DNA of 64,000 nucleotides from Temnothorax longispinosus (Eukaryota > Arthropoda > Insecta > Hymenoptera > Formicidae). The notes below the pieces were generated by a model. The model saw only the letters and a list, made by a program, of their open reading frames with translations, had not been told where the DNA came from and ran no database searches. Position numbers and translations under genes: made by a program. This document shows, one piece after another, positions 50,573 through 63,400 of the stretch (its first letter is position 1; each line of letters opens with the position of its first letter). Location: contig NC_092363.1 of the NCBI RefSeq assembly GCF_030848805.1, positions 4,402,001-4,466,000 of the forward strand, read 5' to 3'.

Positions 50573-53500
50573 CAGAGCCAGCCCGTGCATACGCGTCGGC
50601 CGCACAGACGGACGGCGGGGACACAAAAGTGGGACAATATTGGCAAATGAGACGGTACATTTGCCGGGCGTTGTCGAGAGGCGTCGGGGGGTTGACTGGG
50701 AGAGCGGATGGACGGCTGGAATGCATCGTAATTGCGCGCATTGTTTGATCCGTACCAGACGACTCCGAATCGACGCCCGGATCTACCAGCCTCGTGGCCT
50801 TAACTTCGTTTCGAGCGCATCGCCACGACGCACCGCCCGCGCCGCGGGAGGAAGCGAGGCGTCGATGATTTACCGGCTCTTTTTCCGTGACGCGCGTACG
50901 GTATCTTCCGCCGTTTCATCTTCCACGACAGATGAGTCACTCGTCGTAATGGACCGTGAATGATTATTAGTAAGAGGCGATCCCTCTTTTCGTCGTTTCT
51001 CTCGTTCCTTCTCTCCACCGCCTTTTTTTTTATTTTATGAACTCCCCTTGGTCGCTACTATGCCGCCCGCGTAGCGGTGATTTCTAAGAAGTCGACAGTA
51101 AGACGGGGATTAATCTCACTGGAATAAGATTTTAACTGAGAGAAGCTCTCGATTGCAGCTACGAGGGAAAAGCTGAAGATATGGCCGAGGAAGTTTTCGC
51201 AGACGGATATTCTGATTGATTCAACGTCGTTCGGCGAAAATAAACATTTCGATGTTAATGAGAGATTTCTAGAGAATCACTATTTTCTATTCGAAAGTAA
51301 AATCTAATTTACGAACAATCCAAATGTTTGTTGAACGACCGTCCAAATCTTCCGTACACGGAGAAATTGAAAAGTTACCTCGAATCATTCGCGCGCTGTC
51401 GCAAAAAAAAATTTTTTTTTAAATAAATTCTCGTCTCGATATCCGGTAATCCGGATTCGGGTTATCTCTATAAAGTTTCATTACATTCAATGACAGTTTC
51501 TCTTTCAACGTCTTCGCCGTAACCGTATAGCTGACCCGCACATTTCCACTAAAACCATCTTACCGCGAATCATACTCCAACTATTCGCCGCAGTAAACGT
51601 CAACAGCGGGGCATGAAGATACCGTCTCTAGAAATGGAATTCCACGAGAGATCTTTCGTTGCTCCGAGTCGCTTGATTTTATCCGCACGATTATCAGCTT
51701 TGCTAGTCGCATTTAATTCCTAATTATATTTACATAAAATTTACGTCGATTAGTGCATTTCGTCGATCATGATTGTATTTTTTTTCTTTTTTTAATGTAT
51801 ACATGTCTGGCAATCGATGTTTAGCGATCGTTCGAACGATTTACGGTTGAAAACGCCGCGATTTGTTCCTTATCAAAGCGCGTTGCTCGCAACTGCAAAG
51901 GCTCGTCTCGAATACGAAAGAAGCGGGTATATGGCTCCGACAGGCAAAAGCGAAACTACCCGGGATCGGTGGTGCAACGCGACAGGACGATACGAAAAAG
52001 ACAGTCCATAAAGCAAACGAGCAACGGCCTTATCGCCCGGTCCATCTGTATTCACGGCATTTCTGGCTTTATCTCGCGAGAATCGTCCTTCCTCTCCTTC
52101 TCTCATGTACCTACGTCGTTACAGCTCGCCTCCGTTGCACGAGCGACTTATATCTTGCCCGTCTGTCCTTTTCTGCGTTTCTTCCCTCTAGCTTCCTCGG
52201 GAGATCGCTTGCCGGGTTACCCGCTCGCCCGTACCGTCACTCCATCGCATCAGCATCTCTGTTTTCCACTCTATCGCCCCGTCACATCTCTGCTCTCCCC
52301 CACGCGGCGTCCCTATTCTTCCTCGTTGTGTGTCGCGGACTTTCCTCTTTCCTCCTGCATCTATCCTCTCTCTCCTATTATCCCACCCGCTCTCCCTCTC
52401 TGCGCACGAGGAAAAAGGACGGAGAGAAACGATCGTGGCTCGAGATGGAAAGTCTCGCCGTCGCCCATCTCTCCACACGGCTAATCCCTCTTTTTTCTCG
52501 GCAGTCATCGGTTGCACCGGGCAGTGAATCTCCCTCGGCGCACGGTACTCGGAGCGAATGCGGCTGGATAAAATCCGAGCTTCAACGAATGATCGGACAA
52601 TCTTTCACTCGCTTACGTCCTCTTTTTTTCTCCCCCTCGGCATGCTCGTTGGCACGCTCGCGGAAATACCCGCGGCGGACATCGGTATGACAAATATCAC
52701 GGCACGTTGGTGCATTTCTAATGTCGCGCATTCATTCCCAGAGGTGTGACCGTAACCGGAAGATGGATGACCCGGAACACGGAACAGTCGCGGAGTTTGT
52801 CTGTATTTATCGCCGAGTTCACGAGCGCTGGAGAAGACGCCACCGTCGCGCAACGTCGCGACCCGCGGTACAGCGAAGTTTGGCGATACCGCGGTTATAC
52901 GCCTGCCAACGCGCGTGGTAACGCCATGCTCCCCGTGGGACTTTCGGTCGAACGTATCACCAAGATCGTGAAAGGATCCGAAGTGGATAGAATGGCGCCG
53001 CGAGTTATCGCGGCGGAAACTATTGCGGCAATTTCATACCCCGCGAACTCTTTGTCGAGCCATCCACGACGCTTCGGAAGCGGCAGAGGCACTCCAGGGA
53101 ATGTTCATCCCGGTAATTTCGGTTTCGTTCTTCCAGTTTCCTCTCTATTCCCCCCTCCCGCTCTTACAGCAGTTCCTATCGCAGAAGTGGAGCATTGTCC
53201 CACTTTCCGATGAAAGGCGCTCTTAGAGAGAAGCACATCGAGAACCCCCTCACACATTGAAGAAATTTTACGATTAGATCGTCAAAATCCTCGACCCGCT
53301 ATAGATTCGTGTTCAACCGTGATCGACCTCTCGAATGATAACCCCCGGGGCCGGAAGGAGGCCCGTGAAAATTCACCGAGCGCAGAGAAAAACCGATTTT
53401 CAGCCAGTCGACCAGCTAATGCACGGATTTAACACACGATGCGTTGACTCCCTCGGCGGCGTAAATCGGAGTTGCGAGAAGAAAAAGTTCATCAAGAAGA

Positions 53501-54722
53501 AGGACGGAACATCGATTTCTTTGTTGTATAGCCTTAGCGAACGCTCGCGAGAAAGAGAAGTAACAGAGAAAGAGAAGAGAGAGGAGAAAGGGAGTTTCTT
53601 CTTACGCATCGAGACCTCCCGTATGCGGCATCCCAAGCCGGTCAGACCGGTACTCGACGATCGTTGCCTGGCGTACCTGCGGGCGAACGTTCGCTCACGC
53701 ATTCTCCGCGCCGCTGCCGGTCCATTCGTAAATTCACTCCCGAGACAGCTTTCTTTTGAACGCGGCGCACCGAAAACGCGTTTCGAATACAAAGTCCGCT
53801 TTCTAAATTCGAAGAACGTTCAAATCAGTTTAATTTGCCTCCTATAAAAACCACGCAATTAACACTTCTATACGTACAGATAATTTTCATATAGAGTGAA
53901 AATCAATATGGATATATTTTATTAAATAAACAACCGTATATAAACCGCCGAATTATTATTTTACACTTGTGTGGATATATATCTTCAATGTTATTTTATT
54001 TTATAGTTTCACGCTAAATTTATTTTATGGATTAGTTATCATCCGGTTTCAGATTTTATTTACGATCCACACAAAGCGCGCCACACGTGTTATGTGTAAA
54101 GCGATATAATATTACGGAATATTATTTTGTTTTAATAAATCCTTTTTGTTCATGATACATTACGCATCCGTAGCGCCGGCACGCGGTACCCCAAAGGATA
54201 AATTATTGCCGCCGTAATGCCTCACGTATTACGATCTGAAATCGCGATTTTACGAGGCATGACCATGAAAGAGGCATTACTTTTTCATTCGCTCTATGTT
54301 CGCTTTCTGTGCCAGTACTTCATGCACGCCCATTTCGCACGATTGCACTCACCGTACAAATCACTGTCCATTCCAAAAACGGATTTAAGCGGGATTGAGT
54401 TATTAATTTAAAGTTGGTCGCCAATTGCCGTCCATTTACGGAACGCGCAAAACGTCCCGCGAGCAAGTGGGATAACCAGTTTTGTCACTTTCCTCAGTCG
54501 ATATGTGTTGTCTCGCCAGTCAAACGCGGCAAACGAGTGGGCTTAAACGCCAGTCAGTCCACATTTTAATGTCTTTATCCTGCCGTTCACGTAACATCAA
54601 TGACGTAAAGCTGTAATCTACGATAATTACAGAAGTCGAGTTCAAAGAGCTGCGTCCTAAATGGCTGATTATGGAATAGAATCACCGAAGATGCCACTTC
54701 TTTTTTACACACATAAAGATAT
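50573..54722. other. Non-coding region with pyrimidine-rich long open frames
   Basis: No gene is recognised. 51100-51800 is AT-richer. 52080-52520 is strongly pyrimidine-rich on the plus strand, which removes stop codons and yields a 275-codon frame (51863-52690), a 171-codon frame in another register and a 109-codon minus-strand frame over the same DNA. Frames at 52746-53213 and 53335-53847 are similar. None has a domain, and simultaneous openness in several frames argues against coding. Confidence 0.55.
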
Positions 54723-55061
54723 TGTTACGCCCGTGCTGTCCTCGTGTCGCGCGTATATGCGAGTCGCCCGTTATTTAATGTCGCGTCGCGAACCGTCCTT
54801 AGCGACGGATGCTTGTTACTAATATTGATTGCGTGATGCTCAATTAACTATTGATTTTCCTGTTATACCTGATGTTCGGATTTACTCTGGGACGCGTCTC
54901 GTTCGGACGTGTCGTCCCGAGCTCCTCTTTTATACCGAGAGTCATAATAAAGAGCTACTGATTTTCTAAACGAGTCATCTTATTTGTGCGAGAGTGTCGT
55001 GACACGCGCCGCGAGTGTGAAAGTGAGTAATTGTGTGGCGAACGCTTGTCGGCGTGTAACA
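54723..55061 (+). mobile_element. Solo LTR of a retrotransposon, ATAT target-site duplication
   Basis: A 339-bp segment begins TGTTACGCC and ends GGCGTGTAACA, with TGTTAC/GTAACA as the short terminal inverted repeat typical of LTRs. The 4-bp sequence ATAT flanks both sides (54719-54722 and 55062-55065). Inside, a TTTATA element near 54928-54933 is followed by AATAAA at 54946-54951, fitting a plus-strand promoter and polyadenylation signal in the R region. No internal gag or pol sequence or second LTR is present, so this is a solo LTR left by recombination between two LTRs. A 4-bp duplication suits Ty3/Gypsy-type or Bel-Pao-type elements; the lineage cannot be fixed without the internal region. 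Confidence 0.85.
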
Positions 55062-55719
55062 ATATATATACATATTTAATGTATTTCTTAAAAAAAAAAA
55101 CTTAATAACAATTTAAATCTACTTGGACTTATAAATTAATTTGAGTGCAAGCAGATCAGTTTGATCTCTCAATTTAGATTTAGCTTGGAGTTAACTTGCT
55201 TATTATGACAACGCAACGCATATTTAACAAAGTAGCTGACCGTTGATGAATTAGTCGAAGATATCATGGGGTCGTGCATGCATGTCGGTTAAAAACATGA
55301 GTAATTACGGGTGGGTATATCAACATCCAACGATACGGGATTAATTAATAAAGCGTGTATAATCCCAGATGTCGAGAAATTAACTTTTCCATATACGTCT
55401 GTCTACGCGTATATATGCACTAATAGTAATGGATATTCCGTCATACTCATAAATGTTATCTCGATGTATAAACTCTCGACCTCGATTACATATAATTCGC
55501 GGAAAGCAAATTATAATTAGACGAAGAACGTATTAAATAGCGACAAGTAAATTATTGTAAGTGTAAGGAGAAGTGAAAGACCTACTTTCATGGATATTTA
55601 AATATAAAGTACGTTGCATATTTAGCTGGCGGACATAGAATGCCGCGTTTAAAATATCGATTGGCATAGTCCTCGTTCAGCAACGTCAATTCCAACGGCA
55701 TTCCATATGTGTTTTCCAG
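55062..55719. other. AT-rich non-coding segment
   Basis: An A-rich run follows the solo LTR directly, and AT-rich sequence continues with stops in all frames. No gene or structural element is recognised up to the acceptor-like site at 55710-55719. Confidence 0.6.
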
Positions 55720-55815
55720 GAAAAATCCGTGCCATTCGAGGCTGCTGATAAGAATGCAGCGTTAGAGAGGAGATACGTTCCACAAAATCCCGCCAGATTC
55801 GACGAGAGACGATAA
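55720..55815 (+). CDS. Possible short terminal exon, product unknown
   Basis: A good acceptor (CATATGTGTTTTCCAG, ending at 55719) is followed in phase 0 by 31 codons and a TAA at 55813-55815. The translation contains EKSVPFEAADKNAALERR and VPQNPARFDERR. It is hydrophilic and balanced, which is why I list it, but 31 open codons are common by chance and no upstream partner exon is identified. A further interval at 56330-56385, between an acceptor-like CGCCGACAG and an ACC followed by GTGAGT donor, is also open (45 nt) and could be a neighbouring exon. Both are weak. Confidence 0.2.
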   Translation, partial: EKSVPFEAADKNAALERRYVPQNPARFDERR

Positions 55816-58800
55816 TCTAGCAGTTTCGCCATATTCGCTGACGCTGAATGAAGAAAGAAAAAAGAGATTGGGTACACGACCCTTGCGATGCGCGGGAATC
55901 GTATCGATGCCCGCGTGAATAGAACGGATTTTACTGCGAACTGCCAGAAATCCGCGAAAATTGCGATTCACTTCGGCGGGTAATAATATCGCGGCCGTAT
56001 TACCTCCTCGCGCTCTTTCACTGGATATCTTTCACTTAGAGGTCAATCGCTTGAAAGAGCTCCATTTCCTACGTGCACGCGTCTCCCGTATTAGCAGCAC
56101 TTCGCTCGTGTGCTCTCGAGCTCGAGCCGACCAGCTGTTCGTTCGAAAGTTCAACTTTTTTGTCTGATAAATAAAACAGCTCATCCATCCTGATTAGTGC
56201 CGGGACAGCCGCCATTAGATTTGTAAACGTACAATAACGAAGAGTAGCAATTACAACGAGCCCGACGAGAACTCCTCCACATGCATAATACAGATCGTCG
56301 ATCGGCACAGATTATTTCGCCTCTCACGCCGCGCCGACAGATAAGTCCACGGGACGGATCGGAAAAGGTGGAGATAGACGATACCGTGAGTTACCTGAAT
56401 CTATTATTCAGGAACGTCGTCGGTTCGTCGTCCGGCTGCTTTTCAGGTTTGCGCAGCTTGTTCTAGGTTGTTCATGGATAACCGGATAACTCGTTTGCCA
56501 GAGGTTCGCACGTTTATACCTTGGAAGTGGCAGACGTATACGAGATACGTACGTTGCTAGTGAACTCTCTCTTTCTCTCTCCCACCCTTCCGTTCGCCGA
56601 CGGTAACGACTACAACGAGGACGACATCGTCCTCGCCTTGCTCTCAATCGATGGTCGGAGAAAACGGTGGATATCGGTTCGGCCGCCGTGGTACCGCGCG
56701 TCCGAATGCGCGTTGAAAATTCATGGCTCCCGATGGTAAGCCCGTCGAAGAACAAAATCGATAGACGCGAACGAGTTGGCGACAATTTTTCCGATCCGGC
56801 GTCGATCGATGTCAAAATCGATTTTAACGATAACGTTCCCCCGGAGTGCCGCTCCGAACACAACTTCGCCCACGGTCCTTTATCTACCGCGAGATTTTAT
56901 AGCGACAAACTGTCGATATATGTCCCGTGTTAACCGTACGGTCATTCGTCGTTAGCGAATATATATTTCATATTCTATCCAACTTAATTCAATGAATCTC
57001 ATCAATAAAATTTGTCTGCTATTACAATTTTACGGTGATCTAAAGAATAAAAAAATATGAAGACTGAAAATATACATAAATGTTCGATAACATACAATAA
57101 TTATTGCATTTTCACGATTCATTATTAATTATTCTGTTTACTACTACTAAGAGATATTACACGTAACGGAGAATAGCGTTCATCGTGCGGTATCGGGTTT
57201 AGTTAACATCGCGAAACGCTGCATGCATAATTAAAGAAGATTTGCACGGATTGATATCCATTCCTGTTCAGAGATCGTATCTGCGGCACTATGGAAAAGC
57301 TACTGGTGTTAATGTATGTGTGATCCTATTGATCCACATAACAGCGACGAACACACGACATGGAACGATGCAAAACTACGATGGCAGTAACACTAAAGAG
57401 GGAGGCACGCCGACGCGAATAGTGAGGCAAGCAATTTCACGACGTAAGAATGCAATTACGAATTAGGTGGCAAAACACGGGCGCGGCATATTTCTCGTCC
57501 GATGCGATCGACGAGGCCGCGTGTTCGTCACTTTGACGATCGTCGTTCCGCGCTTCTCGTCGACATGGCGCGCGCTCGCGACCGATTGTTGTCGAACAGG
57601 CAGTGGGAGGATTTAATTAAGATGTTAATTGGAAAATGGCGAGGCTTAATTCCTTCCCGCTGTGAAAAGCTGCGACGATAACGACCGGCTTCCCGCCGAC
57701 GATGATCCCTGACCTATAGCGCGCTCGTTTGTTCGCCCGGGCCATCCATAAGTCGCGTTGCCGCGATTACGACTTTTCGAGGAAGAAAAGGAAGGAAGAA
57801 TTGCATTCCCCTCGCGACGCCGCGACGGTGGCGTTCTCTTCGTCCGGGATCCTTGGTCGGACCGAACCGTCCTTTAATCCTCCGTTCTACTCGTGCTCGT
57901 AGCCCTTCGCAAGAGACCGTAACCCTCGGCGCACCCTTATCTGTCGGCCGTCCCTCATTTCCGCCGCTCACCGTACCGCTGCTGTTTTCCCTGTGCCTTC
58001 TTTTTCGCGTCGACGCTTTCCCACATCCCGCGCTTGAAGATTTTTTTTATCTCGTTCGTCGCCACCGTATATATGTAATGCGATGGCCGGTAACGATATG
58101 CCTGATATATTTGCGCGCACAATTCGTCGGACAATTTGACTTTATCGCATTTTTAGCATACGTGCGCTTTTGAAAAATGGGAGAACAGTTTGAAAATTTT
58201 CACCTACCAAGTCGCGCACACGGCGGAAAAGTAATTTCCGCTTTCGCGAAAAAACGTCACGTCTTTCACGCGGCACATGTCACACAAATGTTACATCTGA
58301 CATAATTTCTTGGCGAAAATACTTACTAAAAAAAGATTAAAAGAAGATACAAATAGATTAATGTAGAAAAGAAAGAAAGACTTAGCAAGTATCTTTAATG
58401 TATTAAATCTGTCGTGATAGAAAAAGGAAAGTCTACAGAACAAGATGTTCCGTGAGCACGATACAATATAAAGGAGGCACATCTAACTTGTGTATAACGA
58501 GATAAAAACTCCAAGGGGAAGCTTCGTATATACCTCCTCCGTACTTATATGCTCGGGAACATCACCGAACACGTGACAACATTTTTTCCCCTCGCTATCG
58601 CGATTAGCGAGGGCCGATTCGGAGCGTATTCTATTTTGCCGTCGGGAGACTACTGCAGGAGCGGGAGATCACCCTTTCTTATCACTGATTGACACGGATT
58701 TCGCCGACAAAAAGCTCGCGCCACCGATATACTCTCTAGCGGGGCTGTGCGGACATCGCAACGTCCGATAGCGTCGCGCAGTGATTGATACACGTGTGTT

Positions 58801-60318
58801 GAACACACGGCGTGATTGATGCTACCAATCGACGTCAATATGCTACGGAGTTATCTCTCTTTAGTATCTCGCGCAGGGGCGCTTACTTAGCTTTAAGCGA
58901 TGCATCGTAATATTGCAATATCAGTTACGTATATCGGACGTGAAGAAGATTGTAGTTTCATACAAAATCGATGTTATATACGATCGTTGGAGTTGCGGAA
59001 ACTGTACATATAACATCTTTCGGGAAATATCAATATTCATATTCAAAAACACACTATACACGTATCGCGTGTTGTTTTATATTCAAATTAAGATTTATAG
59101 GAAATTTACATTAATTACGTGCCGTTAAAAATAACGTTGCGCGCTTATTATGCAGGTAAATTTATATGCAACAATAACACATATTGAACTAAAACGTACG
59201 TGGCTAGATTTAATTGAATATTCTAGCATCTCGTAAGAACGTATGATAACAGAAATGTTTTGTAAAGGCAAATAAACTGGCCTTAACAAAGACAAAAAAC
59301 ATCTGCGAGTAAAATATCATTTGTGAGTAAAATGTTATGCAGCAAAACCAGCCGCGCGTTATATATTTCGTTCATTCCAGAATATCGCGGATTACACAAT
59401 ATAGAAAATACCCCTTTTGTATTATAGTATTTTGAAATATGCAGATATAATGTAAAATATGCGAGTAATATTTGCCACATCAATTTTATGCAAATTCACG
59501 TTTCTCGTATGTATTCTTGTTCGCATACGTAATGTTTTATTAAATGTTATTATGATATTGAAAAAACTTTCGAATAATTAGATATGCATTCGTGATTGAT
59601 ATTCCATTGATCGCAATATTTCTCATTATTTTATTTCTTTATTTCCAGTTACTCCTATCTCAAGTGCCAAAATTTATGATTTAAAGTTAAACATTGCATT
59701 TGAACGAAATGTATTTAAAAAAATTTACCACAAGTAACACGTTTTAGAGAAATTATTGAGACACTTAAACATTTAAAGATACAATCATAATCCTCTTCTG
59801 CAAGCAGAATAGATTTTCTCAAGGCAAGAATCAAGAATGGACCGTAGTAGAGCACCGTTAATCTATTGCCATAAGATCGAACGATATGTCGTTCCCGGCG
59901 CAGCAAGCCTCGGGAGTGACCCAGGCGATGCGCTCGCGTCCCGGCATACCTAATTGCCAATTATAATCCCAATTAATTAGAACAATCCCGAAATGGAAGT
60001 GCACGCCTATTAACGAGAGCCCGCGCGCGGTGCCGTTGGTCTTGGCCGTTTACGCGGATGGCTGCGTAATAATTCGGGCTCTCCTGCACCCGGATTATGG
60101 CGGCACGGCTATTTTCGCGATAAAGCTCATTTCGTTTATAATTGCTTCGACGCGCGGAAAACAGCTGCGCTTCCGAACGAATGGCGAACTCGTTTCGCCG
60201 ACTACTTTTTCGCTTAAAGCTTTCCCACACGAGTGAAGTATCGTCTTGACGAACTGTGGCATTTTATCGTATCACAGAAACTCGATTAAGATCATTTCGG
60301 CAATACGTCAGAGAATCC
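55816..60318. other. Non-coding region, GC-rich then AT-rich
   Basis: No gene is recognised. 55900-56930 is GC-rich with several overlapping frames, including 88 plus-strand codons at 56667-56933 and a 151-codon minus-strand frame over the same DNA. 56940-57240 and 58280-59780 are AT-rich with dense stops. 57480-58080 is GC-rich. A near-duplicate GCGAGTAAAAT / GTGAGTAAAAT occurs at 59305-59333. Confidence 0.55.
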
Positions 60319-60481
60319 TACAATGTAAAAAAATTCTGTAAAATTACAGTACGGAAGGAAAAAGTAATTTTGTATTACAATTACACAAATTAAGAATGTG
60401 TGGAAATTTACACCTATTATAGTGGGTCTCAAATTACCCACTATAATAGTTGTAAATTTTACAAAAATTTTTTACAGTGTA
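60319..60481. mobile_element. 163-bp MITE with TA-flanked terminal inverted repeats
   Basis: The left end (60319-60345) and the reverse complement of the right end (60455-60481) match at 24 of 27 positions, starting TACAATGTAAAAAA and TACACTGTAAAAAA. The outer TA fits a TA target-site duplication, as in Tc1/mariner-type insertions. Inside, a second inverted repeat has 24-nt arms (60404-60427 and 60436-60459) with one mismatch and an 8-nt loop, overlapping the right terminal repeat. There is no coding capacity. The superfamily is inferred from the TA flanks and element size only. Confidence 0.75.
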
Positions 60482-63400
60482 CGCTCATTTGAAATCGCGT
60501 CCATAGTGTTTTCTCCGACCTCGTACAGTTGCATTGTCAAAGTGATGAATGATGAGAGAAAAGTGCGGAAACACAAGTTGTGGCGACGCTGCAAATGCAG
60601 ACAAATCGTTTTGAAATAGGTACATAGCTCGCAGCAAATTGAACTTCCCGATAATGAACTTCGGAGTTAACGATCCGTTTTGCATTTTGCATTTTTCGAC
60701 GTTTTTCTATTATGTACATGTTCTGTTATTACTGCATCATTGTCAATCTATATTATTCAAGTGGTTCGGTCGATGGCCTACTTCCGCTTGAGCTCCACCG
60801 TCAATCGATCGTCTTCCAATAAAGCGAATTAAACGCAAACGTTAATCATTCTTGTCCGTTTGTCGGAACGAGCGAGCGATCAAAGGAACAACGGCTTGAA
60901 AAAGAGCGGTCCTTCGCATTCTACTGCCTCGTCCCGCCTAAATCCTCTTAATATCGTTCTAAATTCCGCTCAACAGTTCCGAACTGGAGAGCCAATGTAA
61001 TATCCCTTTGATTCGCCCTGCGCGTCAGGGAGCGAAAGAATCTTTGCGCAATTTTTCACGAACGATTGACCATGTGGATTTTTTATTACCCGATCCTCTT
61101 GCAGATCCTATCAAACAATCTACACAGAGGCACGAGGTACTGTAACTTCGTGCCCTTGAGACCTATTTATTTTCTCAGAACTTCGAACGAGGATGTACTT
61201 CGAGCGTTTTTCTATCGATAAACGTCGCGATTTTACCTCGTATATATTTCGGACCAGATGAATGTACGCCCGATGTTCTTACGCCCGATGGAAAAAGCGC
61301 GCGAGGCAAGACGCATGCGGCTGCAGCAGATTTCTCTCTCCAAGTTACTACGATGGCTCAAAGTCGAGAGAGGAAGGATCGATACGTATACAAAGCAACC
61401 GACGTGAAGCGGTTGGCGGTGCCCGACGTGTCCTGGGCCACGCAAAGGAAAACGGAAACACGCCGCGGACGCTGAGTCTTCCAACAGCCAATCGTGGAGT
61501 TTTTCTTCTACTCTTCGTCGCGTTCCGTTTTCTCGCGGAAGACGGAAGGCGTCGAGCGAGAGCGAGAAAGAGGAGGAAGTTTTCTGCTCCGTTAAATATA
61601 GATGCCGCGCCCGAGCCCCCGCTTTTTTCTGTACCGCGAAAGAAGCTTTAGGGATAAAAGGCAGACGACGATGTCGGTGTTACGTTTTCAATAAAACCTG
61701 CCGGTAAATAAATCTCTCGCGACGGAGACGCGCAACGTTCTCCCAGAGTTTCGAGGATGTTTTTCGACTCGTTCTTGACTTCGAGATAAAGATTTGTTAA
61801 AATTAAACATTTATTTGTAACCTCGGAGCAAAGGCCACATAAGGAAATAATGAATTTTATAAAAATAATTATATATTTGAATTTGATTTTACTCATGGGC
61901 CAGATACAGCATCAATCTGTTGCCAACATAATGCATTCACCTTTTGTGCTTGATGAAAAGAAGCCATTTTTAAATGTAGTAGACTAAAGCGCATTTTCGG
62001 GTTCTGCAATTCCGAGTAAATATTTCAGTATGAAGAATTCTCTTCTCTGAGCAGTATCAAAGCGAGTTCAACAATTGACCCCTCCGTTATTCCGTATATG
62101 ACAAAAGAAGCCATTTTATCGAGCAGAGAAAACAGATAAAGAACACCGCAATGAGAAGGTACGCGTCGATCGTCCTGTCTATGTTTATAGGCGCTCGGCA
62201 ACGGGTCGTGAAGTGGACAAGCGTCGCACGAAATGGAACGCTATCAATTCGGGTATCAAGCGACGCGCGTGATAGCGAATGGTAAAGCAAATATTTAATT
62301 CCAACGGCGTGCCGTGCCACAACGTCGACCGTCGCCTCGTCGGATCGTCGTCACATCGTCATCGCGCAGGTCACCCGCTGTTCGCTCTCATTTGGGTCCG
62401 AGCGCATCGCAAATCATGCCGATAATCGCGCTTTGAATATGTAACGCTCGTGATGCATCGCATTGTGCTCGTAGCGCCACGATTATGACAATCGAAACTT
62501 AAAATACTCGACAGTCTCTCTGTATTTTTCCCGCTTCAATCGTTATCCTGGGCATTGAAACAAATTCGCAGGTAATCTCGTACTTTAAATTATTTACGCC
62601 GCTATCGAATCGTAATCAGAGTCTGGGAACTAAACGTTGCCAAATGATTTCAGTCAATTTGAATGCAAAATTTCATTAACTTGGTCCTATAGGATCATAA
62701 ATAAACTTTGTCGTACAATTATAAGCTCTTCGCGAAATAGACTCAAGGTGATAATCTAATAAAATAATAAAGTTATTTCGATTAGATTTATACTCTAATT
62801 CCTAAAAACAATCCAATCGCATACCAAAAGTGCTTCGCACCATGACGAATTATCAGGATTTGATTGGTGGGACCTTCCGCGAGCGCTAACTAATAGGTTG
62901 TTGCCCGCACCGCGCCGAACGGAATTGGAATTAATGATTTAATAATGCCGCCCGATGTAATTATTTATATGAATGCACTTTGATGGAGTGCTTGTCAACC
63001 GAGGCTGAATAATTCGCGATTGAAATGTGGTCAAGCCGCATGGTCGCATAAATTGTCGCGGAATCAACAATATATTCATCGCACTCGGTATAGTCGTACT
63101 GTTTGCACAATAACGTCAATATGCACACGCCAGAGAGAGCCGCGTGCTTGCACGATGAAAAAATCTATAAGTGGACACGTTAAAATTTTACACATGAATG
63201 CCCGCCGGATACGTATTACACGGTCGTTAAATATTTAAGCGGATGTTTTTCATCGTCGCTCACTTCACATTTTTTATCACTTTTCATCAAATTTTCAAAG
63301 CATCCACGTGCCTGTTCTTGATCATGTAAAAGGTGTTTGGCTGCCCGCATACCAAAAAATCATTCATTTTCGAATTACTCTAATTATACATCGAGCGTTT

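Noticed and set aside
51863..52690. 275-codon plus-strand open frame as a gene
   Set aside because: The DNA is pyrimidine-rich and open in several frames on both strands, the translation has no domain, and it starts with no clear promoter or initiation context.
52746..53847. Two 155-170 codon plus-strand frames as exons of one gene
   Set aside because: Compositions are typical of chance frames in GC-rich DNA and no supporting splice sites or domains were found.
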